Shown here: positions 28,563 through 39,779 of the stretch, piece by piece | Numbering within the stretch: position 1 is the first letter of the stretch | Layout: each line of letters begins with the position of its first letter | Source of the DNA: Leishmania martiniquensis | Lineage: Eukaryota > Euglenozoa > Kinetoplastea > Trypanosomatida > Trypanosomatidae | Reading direction: 5' to 3' | DNA length: 64,000 nucleotides | Assembly: GCF_017916325.1 (NCBI RefSeq) | Contig: NC_090140.1 | Span: forward strand, 380,001-444,000 | The notes under the pieces: model-generated | Database searches by the model: none | Seen by the model: the letters and a program-made list of their open reading frames with translations, nothing else | What the model was told of the DNA's origin: nothing | Position numbers and translations under genes: made by a program

Positions 28563-29300
28563 ATGTCCAAGTACGCCAATCCCGAGTACTGGGAGGACCG
28601 GTACCGCAGCAACGACACCACCTTCGACTGGTTCGTCACGTATGACAACCTGCAGGCCATCCTACGCCCTCTGCTCCAGCCGGCGGAGCAGATACGCGTG
28701 CTGGTCGTGGGCTGCGGTAACAGCCGTCTCTCTGCGAACATCTATGAGCATCTCAACATTAAGAAAATCACGAACGTGGACGTGTCGCCGACGGTGATCA
28801 GTCAGATGCAGCGCCGCTACTCGGAGATGAACGAGATGCAGTGGATATGCGTCGATCTGCTTACCACACCGATAGAGAAGCTGATGCTGGAGCTTTGCCC
28901 AAACGACTACCTGTATGACTTCATCTTGGACAAGGGGCTTGCCGACAGCATCCTCGGCGGCGCGAACTCGTTTCACAACCTCTACACCTTCAACAAGAAT
29001 ATGTCGCGCCTGCTGAAACGCGGCGGCCGCTTCATCGTCGTCTCGTACGGGTCACCGGAGACTCGCATGGACCACTTTCGGCGCAAGAGGCTCAACTTTG
29101 ATGTGGAGCACAAGCTGCTGGAGAAGCCGATGCTGAGCTCCTCAACGGCCAGCCCCACTGGGCACTACCACGTTTATATAATGTTGAAAGTTGGTGCCAA
29201 GCCGGCCACCGGGGCTGCCGTGAGTGCAGGCGGCGTCGAGTCGGAGGAAGACGATGACTTCTACGACCGCTTCATGACGCAAAACTACGCCACAAACTGA
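28563..29300 (+). CDS. SAM-dependent methyltransferase, EEF1A lysine methyltransferase 4 / METTL13 type
   Basis: A 245-residue protein from the ATG at 28563. It has a Rossmann methyltransferase fold. The SAM loop is VLVVGCGNSRLS (46-57), motif II acidic residue is in NVDVSP (71-76), and LDKGLADSIL (122-131) matches the 'LDKGTLDAL' block that characterises the EEF1AKMT4 and METTL13 group. The start SKYANPEYWEDRY also matches the family's 'YxxxxYWDxRY'. Known members methylate lysines of elongation factor 1A; that activity here is inferred. The C-terminal 30 residues are a nonconserved Gly/Glu/Asp tail. Upstream frame to 28221 is repeat-derived and excluded. Confidence 0.87.
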   Translation: MSKYANPEYWEDRYRSNDTTFDWFVTYDNLQAILRPLLQPAEQIRVLVVGCGNSRLSANIYEHLNIKKITNVDVSPTVISQMQRRYSEMNEMQWICVDLLTTPIEKLMLELCPNDYLYDFILDKGLADSILGGANSFHNLYTFNKNMSRLLKRGGRFIVVSYGSPETRMDHFRRKRLNFDVEHKLLEKPMLSSSTASPTGHYHVYIMLKVGAKPATGAAVSAGGVESEEDDDFYDRFMTQNYATN

Positions 29301-32300
29301 CGTGCGCGTATCCGGCACGGCAGCCGCGGCGACCGCGTCGGAGGCTGAAAGGGGGAGGGGGAGGGGGATGAAGGGCTGCAAGGGTAGACCTGTACGTGCG
29401 CTTGAATGCCGTCATCCTCATCATCGTCACCCTCCTCCACCACCGCCACCACCGCCATCCGCAGCAGCTCTTCTTTTGACGCAGCTGTGCGTGGATATGT
29501 TTGTGTGTATGTGTGTGCCATCTTTGCCACACGGTAGTCGCCACGATTTCAACGATGCTGTGTCGTCGGCGTGGTGCACGGACAGTGGAGGCGGCGGATG
29601 TGCGCATGTGTCTGTGTGTCGCTGCTCCGGCTGCAGATGTACATACTGAAGGCGACAAGACGACGCCACTGACACTCTCCACTCTTCTCGGTTATCTATG
29701 CGTCTGTGCTCAAGCGCTCCTCTTCTTGCAGGCGCATCACGCTGGCGGTGGTGCTGCTGGTGCATGGTGGCTGTGCGCCCAGCGAAGGGAGCAGAAGCTT
29801 TCCCTGTCTGTGTGTGTGTGCGTGTGTGAGGGTGGTGGTGGACACCAGCGACGAGGGTTGAGTGACAGCCGTAGGTGTGGCAGCCAAGACGACACACTGA
29901 TTTGCCTACGCGGTGGTGTGGGGAGAGAGTGGAATCCACGCTGCAGCATCGCGCTTGCCTCCTCCTCTCCATGACGGGGCCTTCCCCCCCCCTCCCCCCT
30001 CCACTGCTGCCTCACCAGACATATGCGTGAATGAGTAGGAGGCGCGTGGAGATGTACGACGTGAATGGAACTGGCGTAAAACGGCACGGTGTCTTGTGCG
30101 TGCGCGCCGACCAGCGAGCGACAGGAAGTAAGGAGGGCGAACGTTCGTCGGCAAAGAAAAGAGTGCGCACACCTGCGCACGTGTAGATGTCACGCTCGCG
30201 TGCACGTAGATAACCCCTCGTGCATGCCCCTGTCGTGAGTGTGGGTGCAACTACCTCCCCCCCGCTCTCCCTCTGTGCGTATGAATCGATATGGTGGGAC
30301 TGTGCCAAACGTGTGTGGTGTGCATGAGTGTGTGGGGGTGGGGGTGGGCGGACAGCGCGGTGCGTGTGCGCTTCCCCCTCTTCACAGCGTGTAGGTGCCC
30401 TTGATTCATGTGCGTGTGCGCGTGTGTTCTTGCTCCCCCCTCCCCTCCACAGCACCAGAGGCGAGGTATGCTAAGTCAGAGACCCCTCCCACTCCTGGGC
30501 GCGGGACGTCGTTAGGGTGTGCTCTCTCTCTCTTCTATTCCCATCACTCTTCCTCCCCCTCCTCTTCTGCGCATCTTCTCTTCAACGGTGACACCCACAC
30601 CCACCCACACACGCGCGCACGAGGTGCAGCCGCACAGAACTTCTCGGAGGTTCTCACCTCTCCTTTCGGCTCTCTTACGCGTCTGCCCCCACTCCGCGCG
30701 CCCTCTCCCGTCTCTCTTCTCATCTTTCGCTTTCATATATATTTCGACTGAGCCGATTGACCTTCGGGCGGATTTCCAACGAAGTCCCGTTGCCTCGCGC
30801 CTCTCGATCTCTGTATCTGCCTCTTCCCCCCTCTTCCCCTCCTCTTCCCCCCTTCTCTTCCTCCCCCCCCCACACGCACAACCCCTCGCTCCCTTTTTCC
30901 TGCCCCTCCAGCCTTCTCTGTCGTCCTTCCTCGGCACCGTCAGCCCTAGTAGTCACGCACACGCACCACCCGCACAAGCCCGAGAGGGGAGTGTTGTACA
31001 TACGCCTGCATACGCGTACGCCCACGTCCGCCGCCCTCACCGCACACAAAAATTGTAATAGCGGAAGCACCACCGACTCATCCACACCTCACCCACGCAC
31101 ACACACACACACGTAAGAGGTCTTCGCGTGCAGCTGTGTCCCTCTTCTTTGTCCCCCCTTTCCTTCTACCCTTTTCCGCTGGTGCTTCGTCCTTTCTGCG
31201 TGGCGTTGTCGATTTCCACTCCAGACGCCCACAGACACAAAAACTTCCCCCCTCTCTTCCCCCCCTCTCTCTCTCTCTCGCTCGCTCCGTGTGCGTGTGC
31301 GGTGCTAGCGTCTTGGCTTACTCGAAGTATACAATAGAAAGAGGAAGAGAACGCGCACGAGTTCACTGGCGGGCGGCGTCGGCGCAGGCTCGTGTTGTCC
31401 CTCTCCTCCCCCTCCCCATCCCCCGGGAAAAGAAAAGGGTAAACGTGCGTCTCCAGCCCCATTCTTTTTTTTTCTTGTCCTCCTTTGCTTCTGCGCTCGT
31501 GCGGTTTGAGCGACGCGAGTGAGCCCACGACGCGCATTCTCTGCCCCCCCCCCTCCACTCCTCTTTCTCTCTCGCTGCCTCCCTCTCCAACTCCCAGTGG
31601 GCCTTTCAGCCCGACAGGGTGGCGCGCGTGAATGGGGAGGGCGACGTGCTGGTACGTTTCTTCCCCTTCTTTGGTGTTTATTTCTCCTCTCCTGTCTGCC
31701 CTTTGGTGCTTCCCTCTCTCGCTTCATCGCTTAGACTGCACGCCCCCTCCCCCTTCCCCCCCTCCCCCTTTCTGTTGTCAGTTTCAGCTCCTCGACAAGA
31801 GTTGTCACACACGCACACGCACACACGATAAGAAGAGAGACACAGCACCGCATCGGGATACACACAAAGACGCACACGCACACATACATATACACGCATA
31901 CGTATATCTTAGTAACGCGCACTGTCCTTCTCCTCCTTCCTCTGCCTCCTCAACAGGTTCGACAGCGTGCGAGAGCAGAGGTATATGACTGGCCCAAGCA
32001 GCGTCGCCATCGCCATCTCCTTTCCCACTCCCACTCTCCCCCCCTCCCCTCCCCCACCCCGCCCCGACACAGAACCGTGCGCGTTTTGGGATTTGCGCAC
32101 TGTGCTGCTCTCGGGAACGCTTACACAGATAGCCGCGTACGCATAGGCACGCACGCTCGCGTGCCAACAGTAGACTCAGTCGCCCCCCTCTCACAGGCCT
32201 CCCTCTTTGTGCGCCCTTTCTCGTTTCCTTAAGCTTCGGCACGCACAGACACTTCTGCCTACTCCTCTTTACGCTCGCACCCAGTCGCCCCCTTCCCCCT

Positions 32301-32848
32301 TTCCACACACACGCACACAGACACATATAGGCGGACATCAGCGTATTTGCACACCGATCCTGTACGTGCTTATCCGTCTGCGTGTGTCCTTCCGTTTTCT
32401 CGTCTTCGGCTGTGTTTGTCTGTGTGTTTGCCCCGCGTGGTGTTGTGCGTCGTTGTCCACCGGCCGCTTTGTATTTCTACCTCCCCCCTCCCCCCTCCTC
32501 TGCCCACGCACACCGCCATACACGCACCGTTGCTCCGTCCCTCCCTCATATACACCACTCCTCCCTCCCCTCCTCCCCTCTTTCCTCTGCCCACGCACAC
32601 CGCCATACACGCGCGCACACCTCTTTTTCGCTAAGTGTGCTCCCCCCTCCTCCCCCCGCCTCGCCGCCGCCGCATACCCCCAAAGGGTACCCAACGTGTG
32701 CGCGTGTCATCGCCGTCGTGCGTGTGTCTGTGGTCGTGTGCCCCCTTTTTGAACTTCACACGCATTGGCACATCCCACCCGCTCAAGTCCCTCTCCATCA
32801 CCCGCGCCACCGCTGCCGCTGCTGCAAGCAGCGAGTTTCCACGCTCCC
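29301..32848. other. 3.5-kb spacer, pyrimidine-rich, no gene recognised
   Basis: The longest spacer in the plus cluster without a recognised gene or gene remnant. Large parts are C/T runs (30530-30960, 31130-31290, 31540-31770, 32190-32640) mixed with CA repeats (31095-31112, 31800-31900). The many long frames translate to Ser/Pro/Leu/His low complexity on one strand and Arg/Gly/Glu on the other. Nothing resembles a conserved protein. It probably comprises a long 3' UTR plus a long 5' UTR, or an unrecognised non-coding RNA. Confidence 0.6.
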
Positions 32849-35800
32849 ATGTACGGCAAGGCAGAGGAGCAGTCGAAGGAGGCGCCGGTCTCCGGCGCGG
32901 CGGAGACGGCCGTGGCCACAACGCGCCTGCCATCTTTTGTGGTTACTTCCGGCAACGACACGCCCTTTCCAAAGCCCACCGCGCCTGCCAAAGCGGGCGC
33001 CATGACGCTCAATCCGGATGCGCAGGAGTTCCGCATCACGCCAGCCTTTGCGGGGTCACTCTTTGCCATGCCTTCTGCAGCCACATCCGCACCACCACCA
33101 CCACCGCTGCCCCTGCAGCCGTGGTTCCCATCACCACTGATAGACTTCTCGACCTGCACAGCTGCCGGCAACAACGGCGCCTCGCATTGTGACAGCTTGT
33201 CTCCCCTCGCATCCGCCGCCAGCGATACCATGGACACGCAGAAGCTGGTGGAGGTGACGGAGGCCTACATGAAAAGGCTCTACGGCTGCAGGTGCAAGGA
33301 GGAGAAGCTGCACATGGTCTCCGTCTTCCACCTGCACCCCCGCACCAGCGACAAGCAGCTGAGCCGCATCTTCTTCCCTACAGGGGCGTCCGCAGCGGAG
33401 GTCCTGGAGCCGCGTGCGATGCCGGAGCCACTTTCCAAGGCGTTTCTAGCGATACGTCAGCGCGCTGGCGTCGTCTTCTTTTCTCGCAAGGACTTCGCCA
33501 TGGTTGGCGTGGAGAAGGTGCACGACTTCGTGCCCCATGGCCAACATCAGCCGCTCGTGGTACGTTACTGCGGCCCCGATCAGGATGCGACGCCGCTCTC
33601 CGGCTCTCCACTACCCCCACGATCCCAGAGCGGCGAGCCGCAGCGAGCCGACGCGATGTCCTATGCGAAGGCGACCAGTCCCAGGCCCAGCGGTCGCCCT
33701 ACTCCGCCGCAGCCGCACCGCAGGGATGCGTCCAACCCGCGTGACGTCTTCCCTGTCAGCGTAGTGGGGGTGCCCTCCCTTTCCTCCGGGCTCGAGTCTA
33801 TCGCGTCCGCTGGCACTGCGGCAACGGCGCTGGATGGCGGCGTCAACACCGCCGCCGTGTACGACTCCATTGACGACCATTTTTTGCAGAAGTATGCGGG
33901 TGAGAATGTGCACCTCGTCGGCGTGCACAACCTCGCCTATGGCACGACCCCCAAGTCGATCTTCAAGATGTTCTACCCGATGGGGGCACTGAACTCAGAG
34001 CTGCTGCCGCGGCCCGTCTCAGTGGACGGCAAGCTGCGCTGCAGCGGCGTCGCCGTCTTTGGCTCTAAAGGGATGGCGATGGAGGCAGCAGAGAAGATGA
34101 ACAACTTCGTGCCGCACGGGCAACGGCGGCCCGTCGTGGCGCGCTTCCTTGCGCGCGCGACGAGCCCCGCCGTTGATGGCAATGGCAGCAGCACCGCGAT
34201 GGCGACGACGGCGTCCACGCCGCGGGGGTCGACCTTGTCGCCAAGCCCAACCTTCGGCATCTCCTCCGCAGCCGCATTGCTCGAGTCCGTTGAGAAGCAG
34301 CTGCGGTCTAAGTTGCTGAATGAGAGTCAACTTGCGGCGGACATGGCGGCGCTTGTCTTGTGTGCAGAGAGCGGCGAGGCGGAGGCGAAGAGGTTGGCGT
34401 CGGTGCTGAGGGACGTTCTGCTCTCAATGGGCGACCACTCCACCATCGTCGCGAGCCCGCTCTGCGGCGCCCTCCGCACGCTGCACAGTACGCTGGGCAT
34501 TCCTGTGCGCGCCTTCCCGGCAGCGCCGGCCGATGCCTCGCCAGGCGCCCGCAAAGGCGTTCTCTTCCTTCAGCAAATCGGCCGCGCCCTAATGATGCTC
34601 GTGGCCGACACGGAGGCGGCCCGCCAGACCCGCATGGTTGCCGCGGTGCAGTGCGCCTACCTCTACCGGCACACGTACCTGCCCAAGACGCCACTGTGCT
34701 TTGCCACAACGCTGTTTCGAAACTGCGCGAAGGAGCTCCGCGAGGCGAAAGAGTTCCTCTGCCGCGCGCCCGACGTGCCGTCAAGCCTCGCCGAGGAACA
34801 GCAGCACCGCCCGTGGATCACGCTGATGGATGCGCTGCATGAGATGGTGAGCGTCTGGCGCTCGCTTGACCCTCGCACCTACGCTCAGGACGCTGTGCGC
34901 GGCGAGTACGAATGCTTTATGTGTGAGTTTCGTGGTGTGAACACGAGCAGCAGCAGTCTGCTGTCGAGCAGTCTCAACGCCGCTGCCGCATCCGTCGAGG
35001 TCGCCGCTGCCAGAGGAGGGGAACGCCATAGCGGTGCCTGTACACCGCGCAACGACGCACTGGAGGTGCCCATGGAGGCACCCAACCACGCGAACTCGGC
35101 GAAGGGACACGGCAGCAACAGCGTCAATGCAAGTGCAAAGCGGTCGCAGCTCGTGACCCCAAGTGCTCGGCCAACCCCACGCCGCGTCGTCTCCAAGTCG
35201 TACAGCACCACCGGTGACTGGAAGGTGAAGCAGAGCACGCCGCTTATGGGGCCTAACTGCGCCGTGCCGCCGCAGGTGATGCTGGCTAGTCCGGTCAGCG
35301 ACTACACGCAGGGCGCTTCAGAGCTGTCGGCTGAGAGCAACTCCGCCGGCACGGTGCTCGGCAGCGCGCTGCGCTCGCGGGGTCTCACACCGCAGCACCC
35401 AAGCATGCGCTTCAACTGGGGCTCGCGTTTCCTTTCGGCTGCACCGCAGCTCAGCATGCCGCCCATGCCAGCCATGTCTGCCGCTGCCATGCTGCCCGCA
35501 ACACCGACGCACTCGGCCTCTTCTCCTTCATCTGTCACGACGACGGCGGCGGCTCCTGGCGGCGCCGCCACTTCCGCTGAGCGGTCAGATGCTACCATGA
35601 CGGAATTGACGGTGTACATAACGAAGCTCCCCTCCTGCCTCAGTGCTGGTCAGGTGCGGCGTCTGCTGCTGCACTTCGGTGAGTTTCGAAAGGTCCGACT
35701 GTGCCACGACGACAAGGAGACGACACGCGGCGGCTCGGCGGAGGCGCTGGCGGCGCACCACCTCCGGTTCGACCAGCTGTGCTTCGGCTTTGTTGAGTTC

Positions 35801-36571
35801 GCGGAGGGCCGCAGCGCCAAGGCAATGGTGGAGTTCTTCCGAAATGAGGTGCACACGCCGAGCGCCTTCGCCTTCTTGCGAACGAACGACGTGCACGGCT
35901 ACGACGACACGGAGATCCATCAGCTGCGCAACACGCGCACCAGCCAGGCTCGCAATCCCATCCACGATCAGCAGCCCCTCGACGCCACCCGCACGCAGCC
36001 GTGCCTCTTCGGCATTGTCCGGCCACACCACATCGTGGAAACGTACATCGATGCGATCACACCCGAGGAGGTGGCCGAGGCGGTGCGGCAGCTACACAAA
36101 CAAGAGGCGGAAGCTCAGCAGCAGCAGCAGCAGCAGGAGGAGCAGCAGCGGCAACTAAAGATGTCCGCATCTCCTCTCATCCACCAGACCGTTTTCTCCA
36201 CGTCCAGCCCCTACTCAACGACAGGGCCGAAGGAGGTGCTGTTTGGAAGCTCAGCAGCCGCTGCCACCCCACCAGCAGGGGATGCCTGTAATGACAAAGA
36301 CAGCGGCGCTTCCACCGTCGCTGCCCTGCAGCCGATGGACGCAGTGCACTTCCCGAGCGGCTTTCCCTACCATGAGGTCTTCGCTGCCGCCGCCTCGCAT
36401 GCTGGCAACGGCAGCGACGCCGATCACCACGACCGCACTGCCAGCCGTGCCCACCTGCACGCAGACGAGATGGACCTCTACGGCAGCTGCGCCCCGGTCA
36501 TTGTGGGGGAGGAGGAGGTCGAAGGGCTGCCGGAGTACCAGGTGCAGCAGATCCTGGAGCTGCTGAGCTGA
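32849..36571 (+). CDS. Large RNA-binding protein with RRM-type domains
   Basis: A 1240-residue protein from the ATG at 32849; an in-frame TTG at 32765 extends the frame but is not a usual start. Two similar divergent RRM-like domains lie near residues 150-240 (HMVSVFHLHP ... GVVFFSRKDFAM) and 347-434 (HLVGVHNLAYGTT ... GVAVFGSKGMAM), both ending in a shared 'DFVPHGQ/NFVPHGQ' block. A helical region (about 472-694) follows; its shape recalls MIF4G-like helical repeats but I cannot assign it. A more canonical RRM is near 918-1004 (LTVYITKLPSCLSAGQVRRL ... FGFVEF). A Gln-rich run lies near 1089-1101. Linkers are Ser/Ala/Pro-rich. It probably acts in post-transcriptional control, the main level of gene regulation in trypanosomatids. 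Confidence 0.82.
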   Translation: MYGKAEEQSKEAPVSGAAETAVATTRLPSFVVTSGNDTPFPKPTAPAKAGAMTLNPDAQEFRITPAFAGSLFAMPSAATSAPPPPPLPLQPWFPSPLIDFSTCTAAGNNGASHCDSLSPLASAASDTMDTQKLVEVTEAYMKRLYGCRCKEEKLHMVSVFHLHPRTSDKQLSRIFFPTGASAAEVLEPRAMPEPLSKAFLAIRQRAGVVFFSRKDFAMVGVEKVHDFVPHGQHQPLVVRYCGPDQDATPLSGSPLPPRSQSGEPQRADAMSYAKATSPRPSGRPTPPQPHRRDASNPRDVFPVSVVGVPSLSSGLESIASAGTAATALDGGVNTAAVYDSIDDHFLQKYAGENVHLVGVHNLAYGTTPKSIFKMFYPMGALNSELLPRPVSVDGKLRCSGVAVFGSKGMAMEAAEKMNNFVPHGQRRPVVARFLARATSPAVDGNGSSTAMATTASTPRGSTLSPSPTFGISSAAALLESVEKQLRSKLLNESQLAADMAALVLCAESGEAEAKRLASVLRDVLLSMGDHSTIVASPLCGALRTLHSTLGIPVRAFPAAPADASPGARKGVLFLQQIGRALMMLVADTEAARQTRMVAAVQCAYLYRHTYLPKTPLCFATTLFRNCAKELREAKEFLCRAPDVPSSLAEEQQHRPWITLMDALHEMVSVWRSLDPRTYAQDAVRGEYECFMCEFRGVNTSSSSLLSSSLNAAAASVEVAAARGGERHSGACTPRNDALEVPMEAPNHANSAKGHGSNSVNASAKRSQLVTPSARPTPRRVVSKSYSTTGDWKVKQSTPLMGPNCAVPPQVMLASPVSDYTQGASELSAESNSAGTVLGSALRSRGLTPQHPSMRFNWGSRFLSAAPQLSMPPMPAMSAAAMLPATPTHSASSPSSVTTTAAAPGGAATSAERSDATMTELTVYITKLPSCLSAGQVRRLLLHFGEFRKVRLCHDDKETTRGGSAEALAAHHLRFDQLCFGFVEFAEGRSAKAMVEFFRNEVHTPSAFAFLRTNDVHGYDDTEIHQLRNTRTSQARNPIHDQQPLDATRTQPCLFGIVRPHHIVETYIDAITPEEVAEAVRQLHKQEAEAQQQQQQQEEQQRQLKMSASPLIHQTVFSTSSPYSTTGPKEVLFGSSAAAATPPAGDACNDKDSGASTVAALQPMDAVHFPSGFPYHEVFAAAASHAGNGSDADHHDRTASRAHLHADEMDLYGSCAPVIVGEEEVEGLPEYQVQQILELLS

Positions 36572-37718
36572 TCGCAGCGGATGGCAAACGGAGCGCTACA
36601 GCGTTGCCTGGTGGTGCGGTAGGGGTCTTGGACGGCTCTGATTGCTCCCCTCCCCTTCGTTTGGTATTCGCGCGTGATGCACGGCCTCACCCCCCATCCC
36701 CCTTCCTGCCGTGCGCGGTGTGCCTGTGTCTGTCGTACGTCGCTTCCTTCTGTTTTTATTACCTTCACTCGTGTACGATCTCCCTCTAATTCTGTCGTCA
36801 GTGGTCGAAGGGCTGACGCGCGCATGCGTGTGTGTGTGTGCGTGTGCGTTCGTCGGGTGAGCGATGCACCGACAAGCCGCACTGCGCCCACATCCAGGCA
36901 AGGCTTGCTGCGGCACACTTTTGTGTGGACGTGCACGGCAGGTCTTCACACACACGCACGACCCTCGCCCTTCCTCTGACTTTACTAATGTACGTTGGCG
37001 ACGGACAATAGAAGTGTCTCGTGTAGCCTCGTTGATCGGCCGACCACTAAGTGGGGTGGCGGCGGCATCGGTATGAGAGGTTGGCTGCTGCCGCCGCCCT
37101 ATCGCCGCCACCTCATTATTCCTGCCTCGTCCCCTCCCCCCTCTCTTTCGCCCTGCAGAAAGGGGGGAGCGAGCCACATAGAGGGAGGGGGCGCACAGGG
37201 CGCGCTGCCGAGGCATGAAGGTAAGTCAGATCTGCGCCTCCACACGCGGTCATCCCCTCTCCCGCTTCACCGTCGTGGCACCTCTTGGCGAGCCTTTGGC
37301 ATGCGGCCCCCCCGCCTCTTCCTCTCCCTCTCTCTCTGCGGTCGACAAGATGTACACACATATGCACGCACACGGCATCGCCCCCTCCCCCTCCCCCTCC
37401 TCTACCCGTTTTCTCTTCGCATACGCCTCTGCACATGTGTCCTGTATGCTGGCTGCAGGCGAGAGGGCCCTCTTTGGGCCTCTCTCCACTTCCCCTCGAC
37501 CCAGAAGGGCCCGCCACGTGGACAGCGTGAGTCTCGCATGTCGCTCACGACCAAGAGTGGGCGCAAGCGCGTTCATGCTAGTTGCTGTGCAGCACCTCGC
37601 AGGTGTCTGGCTGACAGTCTGGCACTGACGGCCGAGCATAGAACTGCAAAGAGTGTCTTGGTTCAGCACCGCTGCATGCACAGATGGACGGCGGGCGTGT
37701 AGGATACGGTGACCTGCT

Positions 37719-39133
37719 CTGCCTGAGGACACTTGCCACATCCGCAGTAACAACGCCGCCGAGGTTACAGACGATGTGCAGCGCGTCGCGCTGGGCGGCG
37801 ATGTTGAAGCGAGTCAGATCCATGAGGCGCTCGCGGGCATTCGACAACCGTCGCCGCGCGCACACGCGCTAGCTGGAGGCAATCCTGGACGGTCCTGCCG
37901 CTATCCGCAGCGAAGCTTCATGCGTAGCCCTCGCTCCTTCCCTACCGGGCCGCTACCTGCTGCGGCCTGAGCTGTGCATCAGGGCTTCCGACATACACGG
38001 AGGGGTCATGACTCTGGCAATCTCGGCTGCCTAACCAGCTCGCGGTGCCGACGCATCGCAGCAGAGGCGCAAGCGTGCTGGGACGCCTTCACGGCGTCCT
38101 TCTACGTTGTCTCAGCCAACAACCGCTTCGACAGACGAAGCCGTGCCGGCACAAGGTGCCTGGAGCGTGCCTCGCGTGCGCGGGCCGCTGGGTGAGGCGC
38201 TGCCGACGTGGCTGCCGCGCATGCGCACGTTGTTGCGTATCTTCAATGGGGCCAGCGACAGGTGGACGGTGTTGCCGATGCAGCTCCTCACATGGACGTT
38301 GTGGACGTGTGCTGCACCCACACTGCCTTGAGGGTGCTGTAGGTCTTGCACCTGACAAAGCCTCTCTCTATAGGGCGGCCATCCTGCTCGATACCATACG
38401 ATGTGTTATTGCCTTCGACTGGCGATGCTGAAGCCCTGAAGAGGTCAGTTGTTCTGGCGCAGCGCTCCGCGGTGAGGCTTCCAGTGGTACAACGTACTGC
38501 GGTGGCAGTGCGGACGTTGGCCAGGTGTGCAGGTCTATCCAACCATCTCCGTGCTGAGAGCGTCATAGCTATCGCGGCGTCGCTCAGCGACTTGCTCCAA
38601 GTCGGGGCGAGGACGCGGAGGACGCCCTCCTCGGCTGATGCGACGCCGCCGCCGCTTTGGCGGAAGGCTCTCGAGACCGGCTACGATTGCGGGGGGACGC
38701 TATTGCGGGTTTTCAATGACACTCGTTGAGGCCCGAAGGCGCTTGCGGCGAGCACTGGCTTGGCGGCACGCTGCATGACTGCAACGGGACAGCCGAGGCG
38801 CATTGTGCAGTGTGACAGGCGGCCCGGCGGCGCTGGGCTGCTCTCTTGTTTTATGCAGGCCTGCAGCTGTATCTGCGAGAGCGTTGGCCGCTGCCTCGAT
38901 GCGCTACCAGACCTGGCTCGCTCTTGCCTCGGCCTCTGTGGGGCTTTACCGATGGCCCACGCAGTCCAAGGGAAACGTCGTGTGCAGCTGCCAGCGCGAC
39001 CTTGAGCGTGCTGTGGTATGAGGGCAGTTTCGCCTCTGCCTGCCACGCGCTATGTACAACTTGCTCGCTGTCCACGGCGCAGCGCGGTCAATGGCGGCAG
39101 GGCAGGGCACGCTGGCACGGAGGAAGGCAGTGA
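37719..39133 (+). pseudogene. Candidate decayed protein gene (frameshifted), family unknown
   Basis: Across this stretch microsatellites and homopolymers disappear and GC-ending codons dominate one plus-strand frame after another. Protein-like pieces without strings of one residue can be read at 37719-37970 (includes VTDDVQRVALGGDVEASQIH), 38045-38195 (RRIAAEAQACWDAFTASFYV), 38107-38331 (GEALPTWLPRMRTLLRIFNG), 38346-38729 (RAESVIAIAASLSDLLQVGA) and 38846-39133. They are in different frames and are ended by stops, as expected for a gene broken by several indels. Orientation agrees with the surrounding plus-strand cluster. Minus-strand frames of similar length also exist, so strand and even former coding status are uncertain. 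I recognise no family. Confidence 0.42.
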
Positions 39134-39680
39134 TTACGAGCGCGCACCCTACGAGAGAGAAAGCGGGCAAGGGAGGGTGTGGATGGCTCTGTGAGCGCCA
39201 TTGACCTCACGCGGCAGCGGCAACTACGTGCGCTGCTCTCTCTCTCTCACTCTCTCTGCTCCCTCTTCGTATCGCGCTGCCTTTCCCCCGCCAACGGTGT
39301 TCGAGGCCGTGTAGGTACACATGGGCCTCTCCATGTGCATACAGTGTGCCGCATCATGGCACACAGCATACGTACGCCTGCACAGTCTCCGATGAACACT
39401 TCGGAGTTCCCTGTTGCAAGCGTGGAAAGGCTCATGCACCCTTTATTCCCCATGGCTGTCTCTGTCGACGATCGTACCGTCTGCGCTGCTCGCCAGCGCA
39501 TCTTAAAACGCTCAGCGCACGCTCGCCCCCTCTCCCACGAGGGAGGGAAGAGAAAACCTGGGCCTCTCTGCGCGACTGCGATCACACCACTTCTCCTCCC
39601 TCAATCTGCTCGCTGCCCCTCTGCGCATCTCCTCTTGAATAGCCTACACGTTGCACACACGAGCTTTGCCCACGCATATC

Positions 39681-39754
39681 CGTTGCTTTCTCGATTCCAC
39701 GTCGTTCCTGCCGACTGCCCTGCGTTATCACGGCGGTGTGCCTTCTCGGCTGCA
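39681..39754 (+). promoter_or_regulatory. Pyrimidine-rich tract and candidate splice acceptor for the 74-residue gene
   Basis: A C/T-biased stretch ends at TTCTCGGCTGCAG with AG at 39753-39754, about 25 bases before the ATG at 39780. Spacing suits trans-splicing and supports the short gene being real. Confidence 0.5.
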
Positions 39755-39779
39755 GGTGTGGGGCGGCAGCTGCGGCGCC

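Larger units (their letters stand above)
36572..39779. other. Spacer between the RNA-binding protein gene and the 74-residue protein gene
   Basis: About 3.2 kb. 36572-37680 is ordinary repeat- and pyrimidine-rich spacer (GT run 36828-36848). 37.7-39.15 kb has coding-like composition but no intact frame and is listed as a candidate pseudogene. 39.2-39.78 kb returns to spacer sequence and ends in the pyrimidine tract of the 74-residue gene. Confidence 0.6.

Noticed and set aside
30519..31058. 179-codon plus-strand frame in the long spacer
   Set aside because: It translates to Ser/Pro/Leu/His runs from a C/T-rich tract and overlaps equally long low-complexity frames; no sign of selection as protein.
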